A DNA stretch of 64,000 nt from Scolanthus callimorphus (taxonomy: Eukaryota > Cnidaria > Anthozoa > Actiniaria > Edwardsiidae), in assembly GCA_033964015.1 (NCBI GenBank), contig CM066913.1, forward strand, positions 22,033,854 through 22,097,853. Reading direction: 5' to 3'. The notes under the pieces were generated by a model, which saw only the letters and a list, made by a program, of their open reading frames with translations, ran no database searches and was not told the origin of the DNA. Shown piece after piece: positions 55,273 through 64,000 of this stretch. Position numbers and translations under genes: made by a program. Within the stretch, counting starts at the first letter, position 1; every line of letters begins with the position of its first letter.

Positions 55273-55690
55273 GTTTGGCTGCAAAGTGTATTCCGCATTG
55301 CGTGTTGTCACGCGTTTACAATTCCCCTAGTTTGGAAGCGAGCTGTTTCGCTGGCGTATTGGTTACACTAAATTTATTTATCTCCCTTATTCCAATTCAG
55401 TTGGCTGCGAAGTGTATTCCGCATTGCGTGTTGTCACGCGTTTAAATTCCCCTAGTTTGGAAGCGAGCTGTCTTGCTGGCGTATTGGTTACGCTAAATTT
55501 ATTTCCCTTATCCCAATTCAGTTTGGCTGCGAAATGTATTCCGCATGGCGTGTTGTCACGCTGTTAAAATTTCTCTAGTTTGGAAGCGAGCTGTCTCGCT
55601 TTGGCTGCGAAGTGTATTCCGCATTGCGTGTTGTCACGCTCTAAAAATGTCCCCAGTTGGAAGTTTCGCTGGCGTTTTGGTTACATTGGA
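55273..55690 (+). repeat. Tandem repeat, about 3.5 copies of ~122 bp
   Basis: GGCTGCGAAGTGTATTCCGC with ATTGCGTGTTGTCACGCG starts copies near 55276, 55401, 55524 and 55602. AGTTTGGAAGCGAGCTGT follows in most of them. The last period is shortened by an internal deletion. Overlapping ORFs here are repeat artefacts. Confidence 0.88.
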
Positions 55691-57087
55691 GATATCTCTT
55701 ATGTCATTGTGGTCTTCGCGATTTTGCAAAGAAAATTTCTAGAGATGCAAGAGAACTAATTTTCTTCACCTTAAGGCCTAATTTTCTATCATGCATTTCT
55801 GCGCCTCGGAGGGCCTGTCTAATGGCCTTAATTGCTCTGCCCCCTCGGGCGGGGTATTCCGAGGTTGCTCGACCTGCGGGTCTCTCTAACTTTCTATGTT
55901 GCATTAAAAATGCTGTTTTAATTCCACCCTTTATTAAAATCTTTTGATCTCTTTGTCACCCTAACAGCAAAATCGCCCACAGTCTTCCTGGACAGATAAA
56001 AAGGGCGTGGCCCCAGGTCCAGCAGCCCGGCATTTTTTAGCAGCCGTGCGCCTCCTATAAAATTGGACCACTTTTTCTGAGTTTTGGGAGAAGACCATGA
56101 GTATATAACGTTACACGAGTGTTTATATGTAACACGAGTGTTTATATGTCGAGTGTGTTATGTCACAGTATGCCGTATGTCGGTACGCATCTTAAAATAG
56201 CCAATTTTCTATCGTAGGTTCGGCTTGGGTTATGGCGAACGTCAGAGGGTATCCATAATATTTCTGAGTTATGAGAATTCGTATTAAAATGGTTCTGAGT
56301 TTTGGGAAGGGTAGGATTTATTTCTTTATTTATGGGAAGGATTTAGGATTCTTCTGAGTTTTGGGAATAGTAAAGTCGGAGAGGTATTGCTGCGAACTCC
56401 GCACGGGAAGGTGTCAGATAAGCGGAGCCAGGTCTCCTTCCTTATATAAAGCACAATGGGACCAAGTGAGAATATAGTACTATTTCTGATGAGCAACTTA
56501 CTGCAGAAATTGGAGTGCTGGATTATGTCCTGAGAACAAAGTCGTCAATCTTGTAACTCAAAAGTAAGAAACCTTATGTTCACAGAAATGCATTTAGCAG
56601 GAAAAATATTTGCCAATTGCAATCGTATATAATATTCTCTGAATTATTTTAGAAACTTTGAAATTCAGTTTCTCAGGTCTCTATGAGAATGTTTTGGTGG
56701 AACTCCCACACTGCCTATTTCAAATTCAAACCAAAGTAAAAGCAATAGACCAATTTTGATATTTTAAAATTCAAACTTGGATACAAGGCTCATGGGAATA
56801 TGCGATTTCTTTTGTGTCATTCCCCTACTGAGCCCCTGACTCAAGTAAGAATTTAAATATAACGAAATTGGTCTATGATCTGTCTTAATACCTCCTCATT
56901 GAGGATCTTGGGTTAGCACAGGGTCATTGAATTTGATTCTGGATTTCCACAGGAAATCTGCTGGGGTTTCTACAGGGGTTTGTGTTTCCATCACGAGCAA
57001 TTCGAGCGCCAATCTAATCGAAAACTCCACTTTGTAGCGCGGGATCGAATTCTGTTTAATTTGATGCGCGCGCTTCATATTTTTTAT
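55691..57087. other. Gene 2 intron, no gene
   Basis: Short local repeats only: AACACGAGTGTTTATATGT-like words near 56113-56150 and TTCTGAGTTTTGGGAA words at about 56075, 56290 and 56350. No gene was found. Confidence 0.35.
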
Positions 57088-57315
57088 CAACCTCATCCCC
57101 AGGGTCTTCTCGGTCGTTTTTCAAAATGGCGGTTGACTCGGGAGAAGACCCTGGGGGAGGCTGAGTCACATGACCACGCATGACCACTGTTTGAAAACAT
57201 GGGAACGAGGTTTGTCCTTTGTTTCGAGATGGTCATGTGACTCAGCCTCCCCCAGGGTCTTCTCCCGAGCTAACCGCCATTTTGAACGACTGAGAAGACC
57301 CTGGGAACGAGGTTG
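57088..57315. repeat. Foldback MITE with AGGGTCTTCTC arms
   Basis: CAACCTCATCCCCAGGGTCT at 57088 is mirrored by AGACCCTGGGAACGAGGTTG ending at 57315. Inner arms CCGCCATTTTGAA/TTCAAAATGGCGG and GACTCAGCCTCCCCCAGGGT also pair. About 228 bases; no ORF. Confidence 0.85.
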
Positions 57316-58341
57316 ATTTTTAATAAGCCCGCTTGACGACATCAAAATTGACAGCGGACTCGGTATGGAAAGCCGACACTGCGTTTATTTCGGAGTGTTC
57401 GCGGGTTATTCGCGCGCCGTAACTTTATTCGTAATTACGTACTATCCGAGCGAAATAATGAAAGGTAAATGTTTTGTGTGCATAACCTCACGCAGTTCAA
57501 GATTAGTGGCAATTTCCAAGTTTGACAGCGCGAAAATCACGGAATGTTGTGGGGTTTTAAACGTCACGAGCACCGTAATGGTGATATTGTAGCAGGTGCA
57601 AAACCAGTTACTATAAATGTTTTACCAAAAAGTCTCGTGGAGAATTAATACAATTTTGTCACATTGTCGCCTTTGACGGCCTGAACCAGTTAACAAAACA
57701 AGAAGACAAAACAAGGAGGGTTTCGCATTGTGCAAATGGACGTCGACTGCAGGTATAAAACAATAACAATGGATATATGAGGCTGGGGCACGTCGCGGGG
57801 CGGTGGTACTCAGCAACTCACCACCAGGGTCGGGTTTTTTTGTCTGACCTTTATTATGTATTCGGTATATGCTAAAACATTATATAATATATAATAGATA
57901 ATGTATACCGTTCAACAAGTCCAATGAAACTGTTACTGAGATAACTGGCAGCACACCCATCATAGTTACATTGTTTCTGTTTTTTAAACTACAGTTGACC
58001 AGAATATAGATACTTTGACAAGCGCCAACTTTGATAACGTAATTACTATTTTTTTTTTAAGTTATCGTTCAGAGGCTCTTGTGCGCAGAGATGTTCACTG
58101 TCTTGTTAAAAAAATAACTACACTGAACTAGCCAATAGCTTCATTCCTAAGATTATTGTAACTAAATCAGGGCAGAACCAGTTAATAAGCAGTCATAGTA
58201 TAAGGCAAGTATTTCTTACAAGACTAAAGAACTCTGCCCAGTACTATGAGCTGTTTACTGAAAATAGAAGTATCTGTGCTCATGAATTTGCTATTCTAGA
58301 ACTTCGCTGTTCAAGCTATGGTAACTGGTTCCCTGTTAATT
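57316..58341. other. Gene 2 intron, no gene
   Basis: No domain-bearing ORF. It may hold the decayed remainder of the SAP-like ORF that ends at 58342. Confidence 0.3.
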
Positions 58342-58527
58342 TCAAATCACAAAAAAGTTCGTATTAGACTTGAATCTGCATATCTTGGAATGCTTTTGTA
58401 TGAGTTTGTCAAGCACTGCAGTGTTTTTCTTTAGTTGACACACCCTTTTCGTCAGCTCGTTTTTGGTCCCCGAAGCACTTAGTTTCAGCTCAACGCAGCA
58501 TTGTTTTAGTAGTCGGATCTTCATCAA
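58342..58527 (-). pseudogene. SAP-domain-like ORF, fragment
   Basis: The 61-residue - strand ORF reads MKIRLLKQCCVELKLSASGT then KNELTKRVCQLKK. The pattern L-x(7)-L-x(3)-G-x-K-x-E-L-x-x-R resembles a SAP (DNA-binding helix-extension-helix) motif. Nothing recognisable follows the stop. Probably from a transposable element; it lies in sense within a gene 2 intron but has no clear splice sites. Confidence 0.4.
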
Positions 58528-58805
58528 TTATTGTCTCTTAAAGAATTCAAGGATTCTGACAACGCCTTGTTCTCCACCATTTTGTTTTTCGGCGTCTGGA
58601 TTTTCAAGTTGTAGTACTCAGGCTCCCACGGTTTGAAATCCGGCAATAGAATGTTGCGGCCGTTTGCACGAACCTCGCATTACAGATATTGATAAGATGC
58701 TAATTTCAACGGGAATAGTTTTTTAGTCGCCAATTCAATATCAATGAGGCTCGATTTATTTGAAAACGTTTGAAATGAAATACCTGAAACTAGCTCTTAA
58801 CTTAC

Positions 58806-58918
58806 CTGTACTTTTGCAAACGATAGTGGCAGAAGATTCCTTCATGTCTGGCTTGATTTTCTTGACAAAATCTTCCAACACGACCAAAGCTACTGCATTC
58901 ATGGCAGAAGATACCGTG
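58806..58918 (-). CDS. Gene 2 exon (equivalent to exon E)
   Basis: Acceptor attttgttag, donor gtaag. It encodes STVSSAMNAVALVVLEDF and KKIKPDMKESSATIVCKST, 113 bases as in gene 1, with the conserved Na+-site helix. Confidence 0.87.
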
Positions 58919-59228
58919 CTAACAAAATATGTGTGACCATAAATTATACGACAACAACATCAACAACAACAACAACAACGACGACAACAACAATAAATAA
59001 TAATACGCTTTATTACATATTAGCTGATGCCCGTGGAAATTCACGGAGGGTAAGGGGACAATTATTTTGCTCATCGATAAATAAATATTTAGGGAAACTT
59101 TTAAGTATTCATGTATAACATTTCGTGAAACGATAACTTTTGAGGCAACAGACACCAATGCAACAAAAGCCAATCAGAATCAGCTGTGTTGTTTGCGATT
59201 GGAAAATAGTTGATTTAAAAGCTTATAC
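58919..59228. other. Gene 2 intron with CAA microsatellite
   Basis: A 310-base intron between the exon D and E equivalents. An ACAACAACA-type run lies at 58950-58992. Confidence 0.7.
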
Positions 59229-59317
59229 CTGAGAGTTGCAGCATACAAGCAGGCCAAAAACAACCCAGGAACTCCCTTCAAATAGCCAATCTTGTCAACG
59301 ATGAAATACGGAAGGAG
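59229..59317 (-). CDS. Gene 2 exon (equivalent to exon D)
   Basis: Acceptor atgtcatag, donor gtataa. It encodes LLPYFIVDKIGYLKGVPG then LFLACLYAATL, 89 bases as in gene 1. This is the conserved SSF helix. Confidence 0.87.
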
Positions 59318-60399
59318 CTATGACATAAACGAAAATTGTGACAGTTAACACCTAATGCATTATGAAATGATATATAATGGTATGGCTATAGTTTATTGAT
59401 TTATTTATTCGCTCCATTTTTTTGTTATTACAAAATTTTCCATTTATCTTTATATCTTATATTTTATTATATTTTTCCTGATGTATAGTTTTTTTTAGTC
59501 CTTCATATTGGAAAAAAGAATAGAAAATGGATAGAAGGGAGCGGGCCCTCCGAAATAACAAGAGGGCAAGACAACCGGAGAGCCAAAAAGAAAGCTATTT
59601 ACGGAAAGTTATGGTATCGTGTCTAAGCTCGAACTTAGGTATCATTTTCTTTTATCCAAAAAATGTGCTTAAAATGTTTAACCCGCGGAGTAAAGCGATA
59701 ACTCACTGAAAAAAGTCCTCTCTCTTTACATTCTATTTTATGATCAATTTTGTGTCAGAGGTTTCTTTTATCTTTTATTTTCTTAGATTCGGAAAAGCTT
59801 AGCCACGTGTGCGTATGCGATGGGACCGGAGCTTCTGCAGTTAAGACGGTCCTTTTTCCTCTGTCACATCAAGACTCTAATTTTAAGGACATTTTAAGAG
59901 AAATAACATGTTTCAAGAGAAAATTGAGATTTAAAACGACCGGACAGGATTTTTTTCGGCGGACATCTCTCCAAACTATACCTATACCTTGAACCTCTAA
60001 ACCTGTTTATTATGTGCGTTTGTCAGATCTCCTTTGTAAGGCGGGAAAACGCTAAATATCGCCTACATATTTTCTACTATGAAGCCATGTTTCCGTTAAG
60101 AAATCAATCACTTGCCAAGGCTCGCAGTAAATATAATTTATTGCACCTCTATTTATTCCAAACCCCAAATTTGTACTTGTTCTTAAAAAAACGGATTTTT
60201 TTTTTTCAACTAGGAACTTTCTGCCCTGGCCGGAGGAGGATATGATGTTTATTTATTTATTAGCAATATTAAGCCAGGCGAGCCCAGTTCAGCAACGCTG
60301 GTTTAAATGGGTAAGGACTATAAATACATAACACTAATATCAGTCACAGGGAAGTATCGCCGCACAGCGTTCTGATTGACTAATGCTTTTAATGCTTAC
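59318..60399. other. Gene 2 intron between the exon C and D equivalents
   Basis: About 1.08 kb of AT-rich intron. The ORFs at 59527-60245 have no domain signal. Confidence 0.5.
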
Positions 60400-60529
60400 C
60401 TGATCATTACTTCGGATAAGGCCAGCTTTCCTCGGATCACATCTTGCGTAAACTGCGTAAATTACCAGACCATCCACGCAAGAAAGGATAACAACAAACA
60501 TAATAAGAGGCACGTTTATCCATGCGACC
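60400..60529 (-). CDS. Gene 2 exon (equivalent to exon C)
   Basis: On the - strand the acceptor ctccgaag precedes G GTC GCA TGG and the donor is gtaag. It encodes VAWINVPLIMFVVILSCVDG then YARCDPRKAGLIRSNDQ, matching gene 1 exon C with 130 bases in both. Confidence 0.85.
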
Positions 60530-62094
60530 CTTCGGAGAAAAAAAGAAACGATTTTCGACTCGTGGATATTTAGTATATGCACTTCCACTATATTGAATTG
60601 CCTTTTTATGTTAAGAAATAAACCGAATAAGTACGAGTGATAGCAAAATCAGTCAAATATTCGTGCACAAAACGAGTATGGGGCCTGATTTCCAAAAATT
60701 GCGTGTACTTACTATCCGTTAAATTTTCCGTGTTTTCCATAATTTTTTACAATCGCCTTCGCTGGGAAGGAATTGCTGAAACGTCTGTTTAAACATTGAG
60801 CGAACTCCAGAGTTGATAGTTTGCAGTTTTATAAGTCGCTGTGTGAAGTTTGACTGAGTTCGATGAGCGCTAAAATGAAAGTAAATAAAATAAATGAAAA
60901 ACGGCCTTGTCTACTAGCGTTTATTCGGTCGAAAATTCACCAAAACCTCATTGCTTAGAGTAGTTTTCCGACTCTTTGTGTAACGCTACCATCGCAATCA
61001 ATTAATGCAATCAAAATGGCGGACAAAAGCTCTGTTACGCCAGGTAAGTGCCTGAGATCTTTTGTCTTCCTCTTTTTTTTTCGGAAATAATCTTCTTTGA
61101 ACCATTTGCCTCTTGACTAATAACAGTTTTTTTCCATCACATTTGTTGAGCACAACAAAGAAAACTTGCCATCATCACTGAACTTACCGGGTCGACAAAA
61201 CGACAACCGAAGGGACTACTAGTTATTGAGATTGCCCCCAACACATTTTACACAGCTGATGGCGAGAGAACGGCGTTTCACTTCTTTAGTGTACCAATGG
61301 AGAATCCTAGGGGAGAGGTCATTTTTTATTGGTGGGGGAGGGCTGGTCAATTGGGGGGGGGGGAGGGCTGGTCAATTGGGGGGGGGGGGGGGGGCACAAT
61401 TTTTCGGCGCTGGATAAGTATTCTAAGATCCAAAAGGCTATTTGAAAAAGGCATTCCAAGCCACTAGGCTACTCCACCTGATCCTCAAAGCCTCACCAGC
61501 AAATTTTCTCTGAGAAATTTCGTGCTTCCCGAAATTGAGACGCAGCTCCCAAAAAGCACAACACCTCAACATCAGCTAAACGGAAACCCTCTACAGTCCG
61601 AACTGAATATGCAAAGCCATGAAAGTTGACATTATAATGGCTCTGCTACAAAAAATTTGTATCAACCCACGCGACTGGCTGACATTGCACTTGAGGCGCT
61701 GAAAGCGAGTGTCGCGAAAATCGCTGCCCAAAACAACAGGCTGAAGGGTGAACTCAAACAAAAGAACAAGAGGCAATCAAAACCAAGCTCGAAAAAAGAA
61801 CATTTGGAGTAAAAGTATTTTCCAAGGGGAAAACTGCCCATTGTTTGGTGATTAATTAATGCGAAGACGGGATCGGTCTATTACGAGAGAATGATGACTT
61901 GCTACAATTTTTAAGACCAGGAGAGAAAGGGCAGAATGTGAAGCTGAGTGAAAAGGGATCCCAGGGCACTATCTGCAGAGGATAATTTTTTTCTTGTTCT
62001 TTTAATGTTGCGGACGGGGTTTTGTAATCTCCACTGCAGTTGGGATTTTTTATTGTGTTAAATACTCACTTTAGATGATCTTTTAGTTATAGTA
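60530..62094. other. Upstream of the gene 2 exon C equivalent, no gene
   Basis: Poly-G tracts at 61355-61365 and 61378-61394, with GGGAGGGCTGGTCAATTGGG present twice (about 61337 and 61361). No counterpart of gene 1 exon B was found on the - strand. Confidence 0.4.
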
Positions 62095-63405
62095 AGGCTG
62101 CGCTCATAATGTATGGCGGGGGGGGGGGGGGGGGGGGGGTGGTGCAGGAGAAATTTTCAAGCGAGAATAAAGATTTTCTTATCCCCCTACCCATAGCAAC
62201 ACCTATAATTAACGTATAGGGATGTCAAGGTACATGTATATGCTACAACACAATAAATTTACTTATGCAAGGCAGTCTTGATACCTAGTACTGGGCCTGC
62301 ACTGTCTTCCAGAATGGGAGGTTACAGGTCCTTCATCTATCATAGGGGCATGCATTTCATCAGACTCGTATTCACTTTCTTCATGGGGATCTTCATCTTC
62401 TGATTCGCTGTCAACAATAGCAACTATTTCGTCCTCACTATCATCATCTTCACTTCTTCGTCACTCTCATCTCCATTCTCTGTTTCCGATTCTTGAAGGT
62501 CATTTTGAGAAATAGACTTATACTGTAGATGCTTGTTAGAGGAGTTAGTTGGCAAGCTGATATGCGCCACTATACGTGTAATTTTGTCATCTTTTAGTGA
62601 TAAATGGTGGTGGCTGAAAAATTTGTCAAGTTCTTGAACAGTGAGTTTCTTTAAAGCGTCACGAGATGATGTTAGCTCTTTCCAGTCGTAATCTTTATAA
62701 CGTTTGTCTTTGACCTGAGCTTTATCTCTTTTACGTTGCTTCGTGGGGATTTCTTTAGTCTTTTGAAGACACAAAAGGTGATTTAAGTAGGACCTAACAT
62801 GATCTTCTTCAACTACATATTTATTAGAGAATTTTTTATGCTATCTGGGTCTTCTATACTAATTTTTTCAGCAGAAAACTGGGTAACTCTTTCTTTAGTT
62901 TAGCTCTTGGGAGGAAGTCATCAACTGCACGACGAATTTTATTGGCTTCATCTTTGTACAGTGTTGTTTCAAAAACTTCTGTATTTGAACAAGGGAAGTT
63001 TCCCATTTATATAATCTGCAACAAAAATTTCACCTTAATGCTCTTACAGTTCTTGGGTATCTTTTGTGGGGAAGCTTTAAGTAGATTACACTCTTGACAG
63101 GCTCAAAGCCACTACGGAAACTGATATGGAATCTGAAGAGGAACAATCTGATAAATAGTACATCTTGTTGCACATTTCCTCAAAGTGTATTTGTTAACAA
63201 TTTTGCTAACACTCAATTGGGATAATATTGTTGTTATGAAATAAAACTGTTTTGTTCTGAAATAAAAGGTTATCCCTTTTCTGGTCTAAAAATTTACCAT
63301 CCCCCCTTTTTATTGAAAATATTTTCCCTATCCCCCCTCAATTTCACCTGCCCGCAGCCCCCCTCCCCCCCCCCCCCCCTCTGCCATACATTAAGAACGC
63401 AGCCT
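62095..63405. mobile_element. 1.3-kb TIR element with G/C-tract ends and a SAP-like ORF
   Basis: The left end AGGCTGCGCTCATAATGTAT followed by GGCGGGGGG (62095) pairs with the right end, CCCCTCTGCCATACATTAAG then AACGCAGCCT (to 63405). The poly-G tract is matched by a poly-C tract near 63361-63380. The interior carries the - strand ORF at 62424-62774. No transposase signature is seen and no target duplication is obvious. Confidence 0.65.
62424..62774 (-). CDS. 116-residue SAP-like, lysine-rich then acidic ORF in the TIR element
   Basis: Basic N-terminus (KTKEIPTKQRKRDKAQVKDK), then YKDYDWKELTSSRDALKKLT, VQELDKFFSHHHLSLKDDK and ITRIVAHI. An acidic tail rich in E and D follows (ESETENGDESDEE). 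The L-T-V-x-E-L ... K-x-x-K-I-x-R-I stretch resembles a SAP DNA-binding motif (residues about 44-72). Upstream on the same strand another frame reads EANKIRRAVDDFLPRAKLKK, so the original protein was longer and is now frameshifted. Function unknown; plausibly an accessory or DNA-binding protein of the element. Confidence 0.5.
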   Translation of the reverse strand: MCLQKTKEIPTKQRKRDKAQVKDKRYKDYDWKELTSSRDALKKLTVQELDKFFSHHHLSLKDDKITRIVAHISLPTNSSNKHLQYKSISQNDLQESETENGDESDEEVKMMIVRTK

Positions 63406-64000
63406 AAGCAATACTTACCGTTGTATACAGGAAGATTTAGTTGGACATGCGAGCCAAAACTAGAGTCTTTTCAGTATGTCGACAATTTTCGCAAGGCAAG
63501 AACAGCCCCAGGGATAACATTTTCGTCAACTACAGCCAACTACATTCGAACATTACCATAATTGCAGTCCTTCTCTTCATGAGTCACTACTACTTCGATT
63601 GTTATGATAATAATTGTCAAAGCATGCACTTACCTGGCGTGAGAGACCGTTTTGATTGATTGCAACACCGTTTTGATTGATAGTCCCTGAAAACTACTCT
63701 AAGCAATGGAGTTTTGGTGAATTTCCTCCCGAAATCGATGGAGAAATGACAAATAAAGAAACTGCAGTTCAAGAATATGCGAGACTCGTGAATGAAATTC
63801 GAGAAAATTGAGCTTAAACAAGGTCGATTGCCACAGTAAACCTCGTTTCCATGTCATTCAAAATGGCGCGCGCCCTTAGTGCATTCCGTCTATAGATTTG
63901 TTTTTCTTAGTATCTACTAAAGATAACTAAGCAAATCTTAACGACTGAGCTCTTTCTGGACTCCTCTAGCCTCTGCCGTAAAATCAGGAGCGCAAAATGT
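63406..64000. other. Right end of the window, no gene
   Basis: It includes the right arm of the inverted pair (about 63640-63740). The remaining ORFs have no domain signal. Confidence 0.35.

Larger units (their letters stand above)
28914..60529 (-). pseudogene. Sodium:solute symporter (SLC5 family), gene 2, paralogue of gene 1, 5'-partial, with one frameshift
   Basis: Eight exons on the - strand: 60400-60529, 59229-59317, 58806-58918, 45493-45562, 31235-31321, 30765-30937, 30309-30409, 28914-29092. Each matches gene 1 exons C to J in order and phase. Lengths are 130, 89, 113, 70, 87, 173, 101 and 179, against 130, 89, 113, 71, 87, 179, 101 and 179. Key segments are intact: GVPGLFLACLYAATLSTVSS, TGCFILGMFFPRANHK and SFWLVIGSKFYPG. 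The 45493-45562 exon lacks one base, which puts TGA in frame shortly before its donor and would delete the last helices. The other exons and all splice sites look intact, so this is either a young pseudogene or a base missing from the assembly. Two introns hold 14.2 and 13.2 kb of repeats. Counterparts of gene 1 exons A and B are not seen up to 64000. Family certain; functional status uncertain. Confidence 0.75.
60928..63740. mobile_element. Inverted pair with nested element(s)
   Basis: The left arm near 60935-60975 (AATTCACCAAAACCTCATTG, CTTAGAGTAGTTTTC) is the reverse complement of 63686-63728 (GAAAACTACTCTAAG, CAATGGAGTTTTGGTGAATT). Arms appear to continue outward. The interior contains G-rich tracts and the TIR element at 62095-63405, so this looks like an older inverted-repeat element split by younger insertions. 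Confidence 0.55.

Overview
This is an invertebrate nuclear DNA window with spliced genes, GT-AG introns and dense, mostly decayed mobile elements. The mixture (AT-rich introns, BEL/Pao, several LINE families, Helitron, ISL2EU/Harbinger-type fragments, many TIR/foldback elements) together with a paralogous pair of SLC5-type transporters suggests a cnidarian, probably an anthozoan such as a stony coral. That placement is an inference. No bacterial, plasmid or phage feature was found.

The only host genes I can support are two paralogous sodium:solute symporters (SLC5 family; closest in character to sodium-coupled monocarboxylate or multivitamin transporters). Gene 1 lies on the + strand. Ten exons run from 3117 to 15034 and give about 414 C-terminal residues; the N-terminal third should lie left of the window. 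Gene 2 lies on the - strand. Eight exons run from 60529 down to 28914; the more N-terminal exons should lie right of the window. The genes are tail to tail. Exon phases agree throughout, and exon lengths are identical except for one indel in each of two exons. One of these is a 1-base deletion that breaks the reading frame of gene 2 near 45510, so gene 2 is either a pseudogene or carries an assembly error.

Layout: 1-3116 holds a decayed LINE reverse transcriptase and a hairpin repeat. 3117-15034 is gene 1, with a LINE 3' end and TIR elements in its introns. 15035-28913 is the convergent intergenic region: a 1.1-kb TIR element with a 9-bp target duplication, a TTAA-flanked element, a Helitron helicase fragment, a DDE transposase fragment, nested hairpins and LINE pieces. 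28914-60529 is gene 2. Two of its introns are swollen to about 14.2 and 13.2 kb. The first contains a cAMP-response-element-like tandem array, a BEL/Pao retrotransposon interrupted by a 1.2-kb 16-bp minisatellite, and a large foldback. The second contains a THAP/HTH transposase remnant, a 370-bp tandem array with poly-C tracts, a 114-bp tandem array and a broken LINE. 60530-64000 is further gene 2 intron or upstream sequence with nested TIR elements, one carrying a 116-residue SAP-like ORF.

Functionally, the two symporters would move small organic anions or related solutes with Na+ across a membrane. Everything else looks like transposable-element or tandem-repeat DNA. I do not see a clearly new multi-gene system. 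The most unusual objects are the minisatellite that grew inside a reverse transcriptase, the palindromic CRE array, and several apparently uncharacterised TIR elements.
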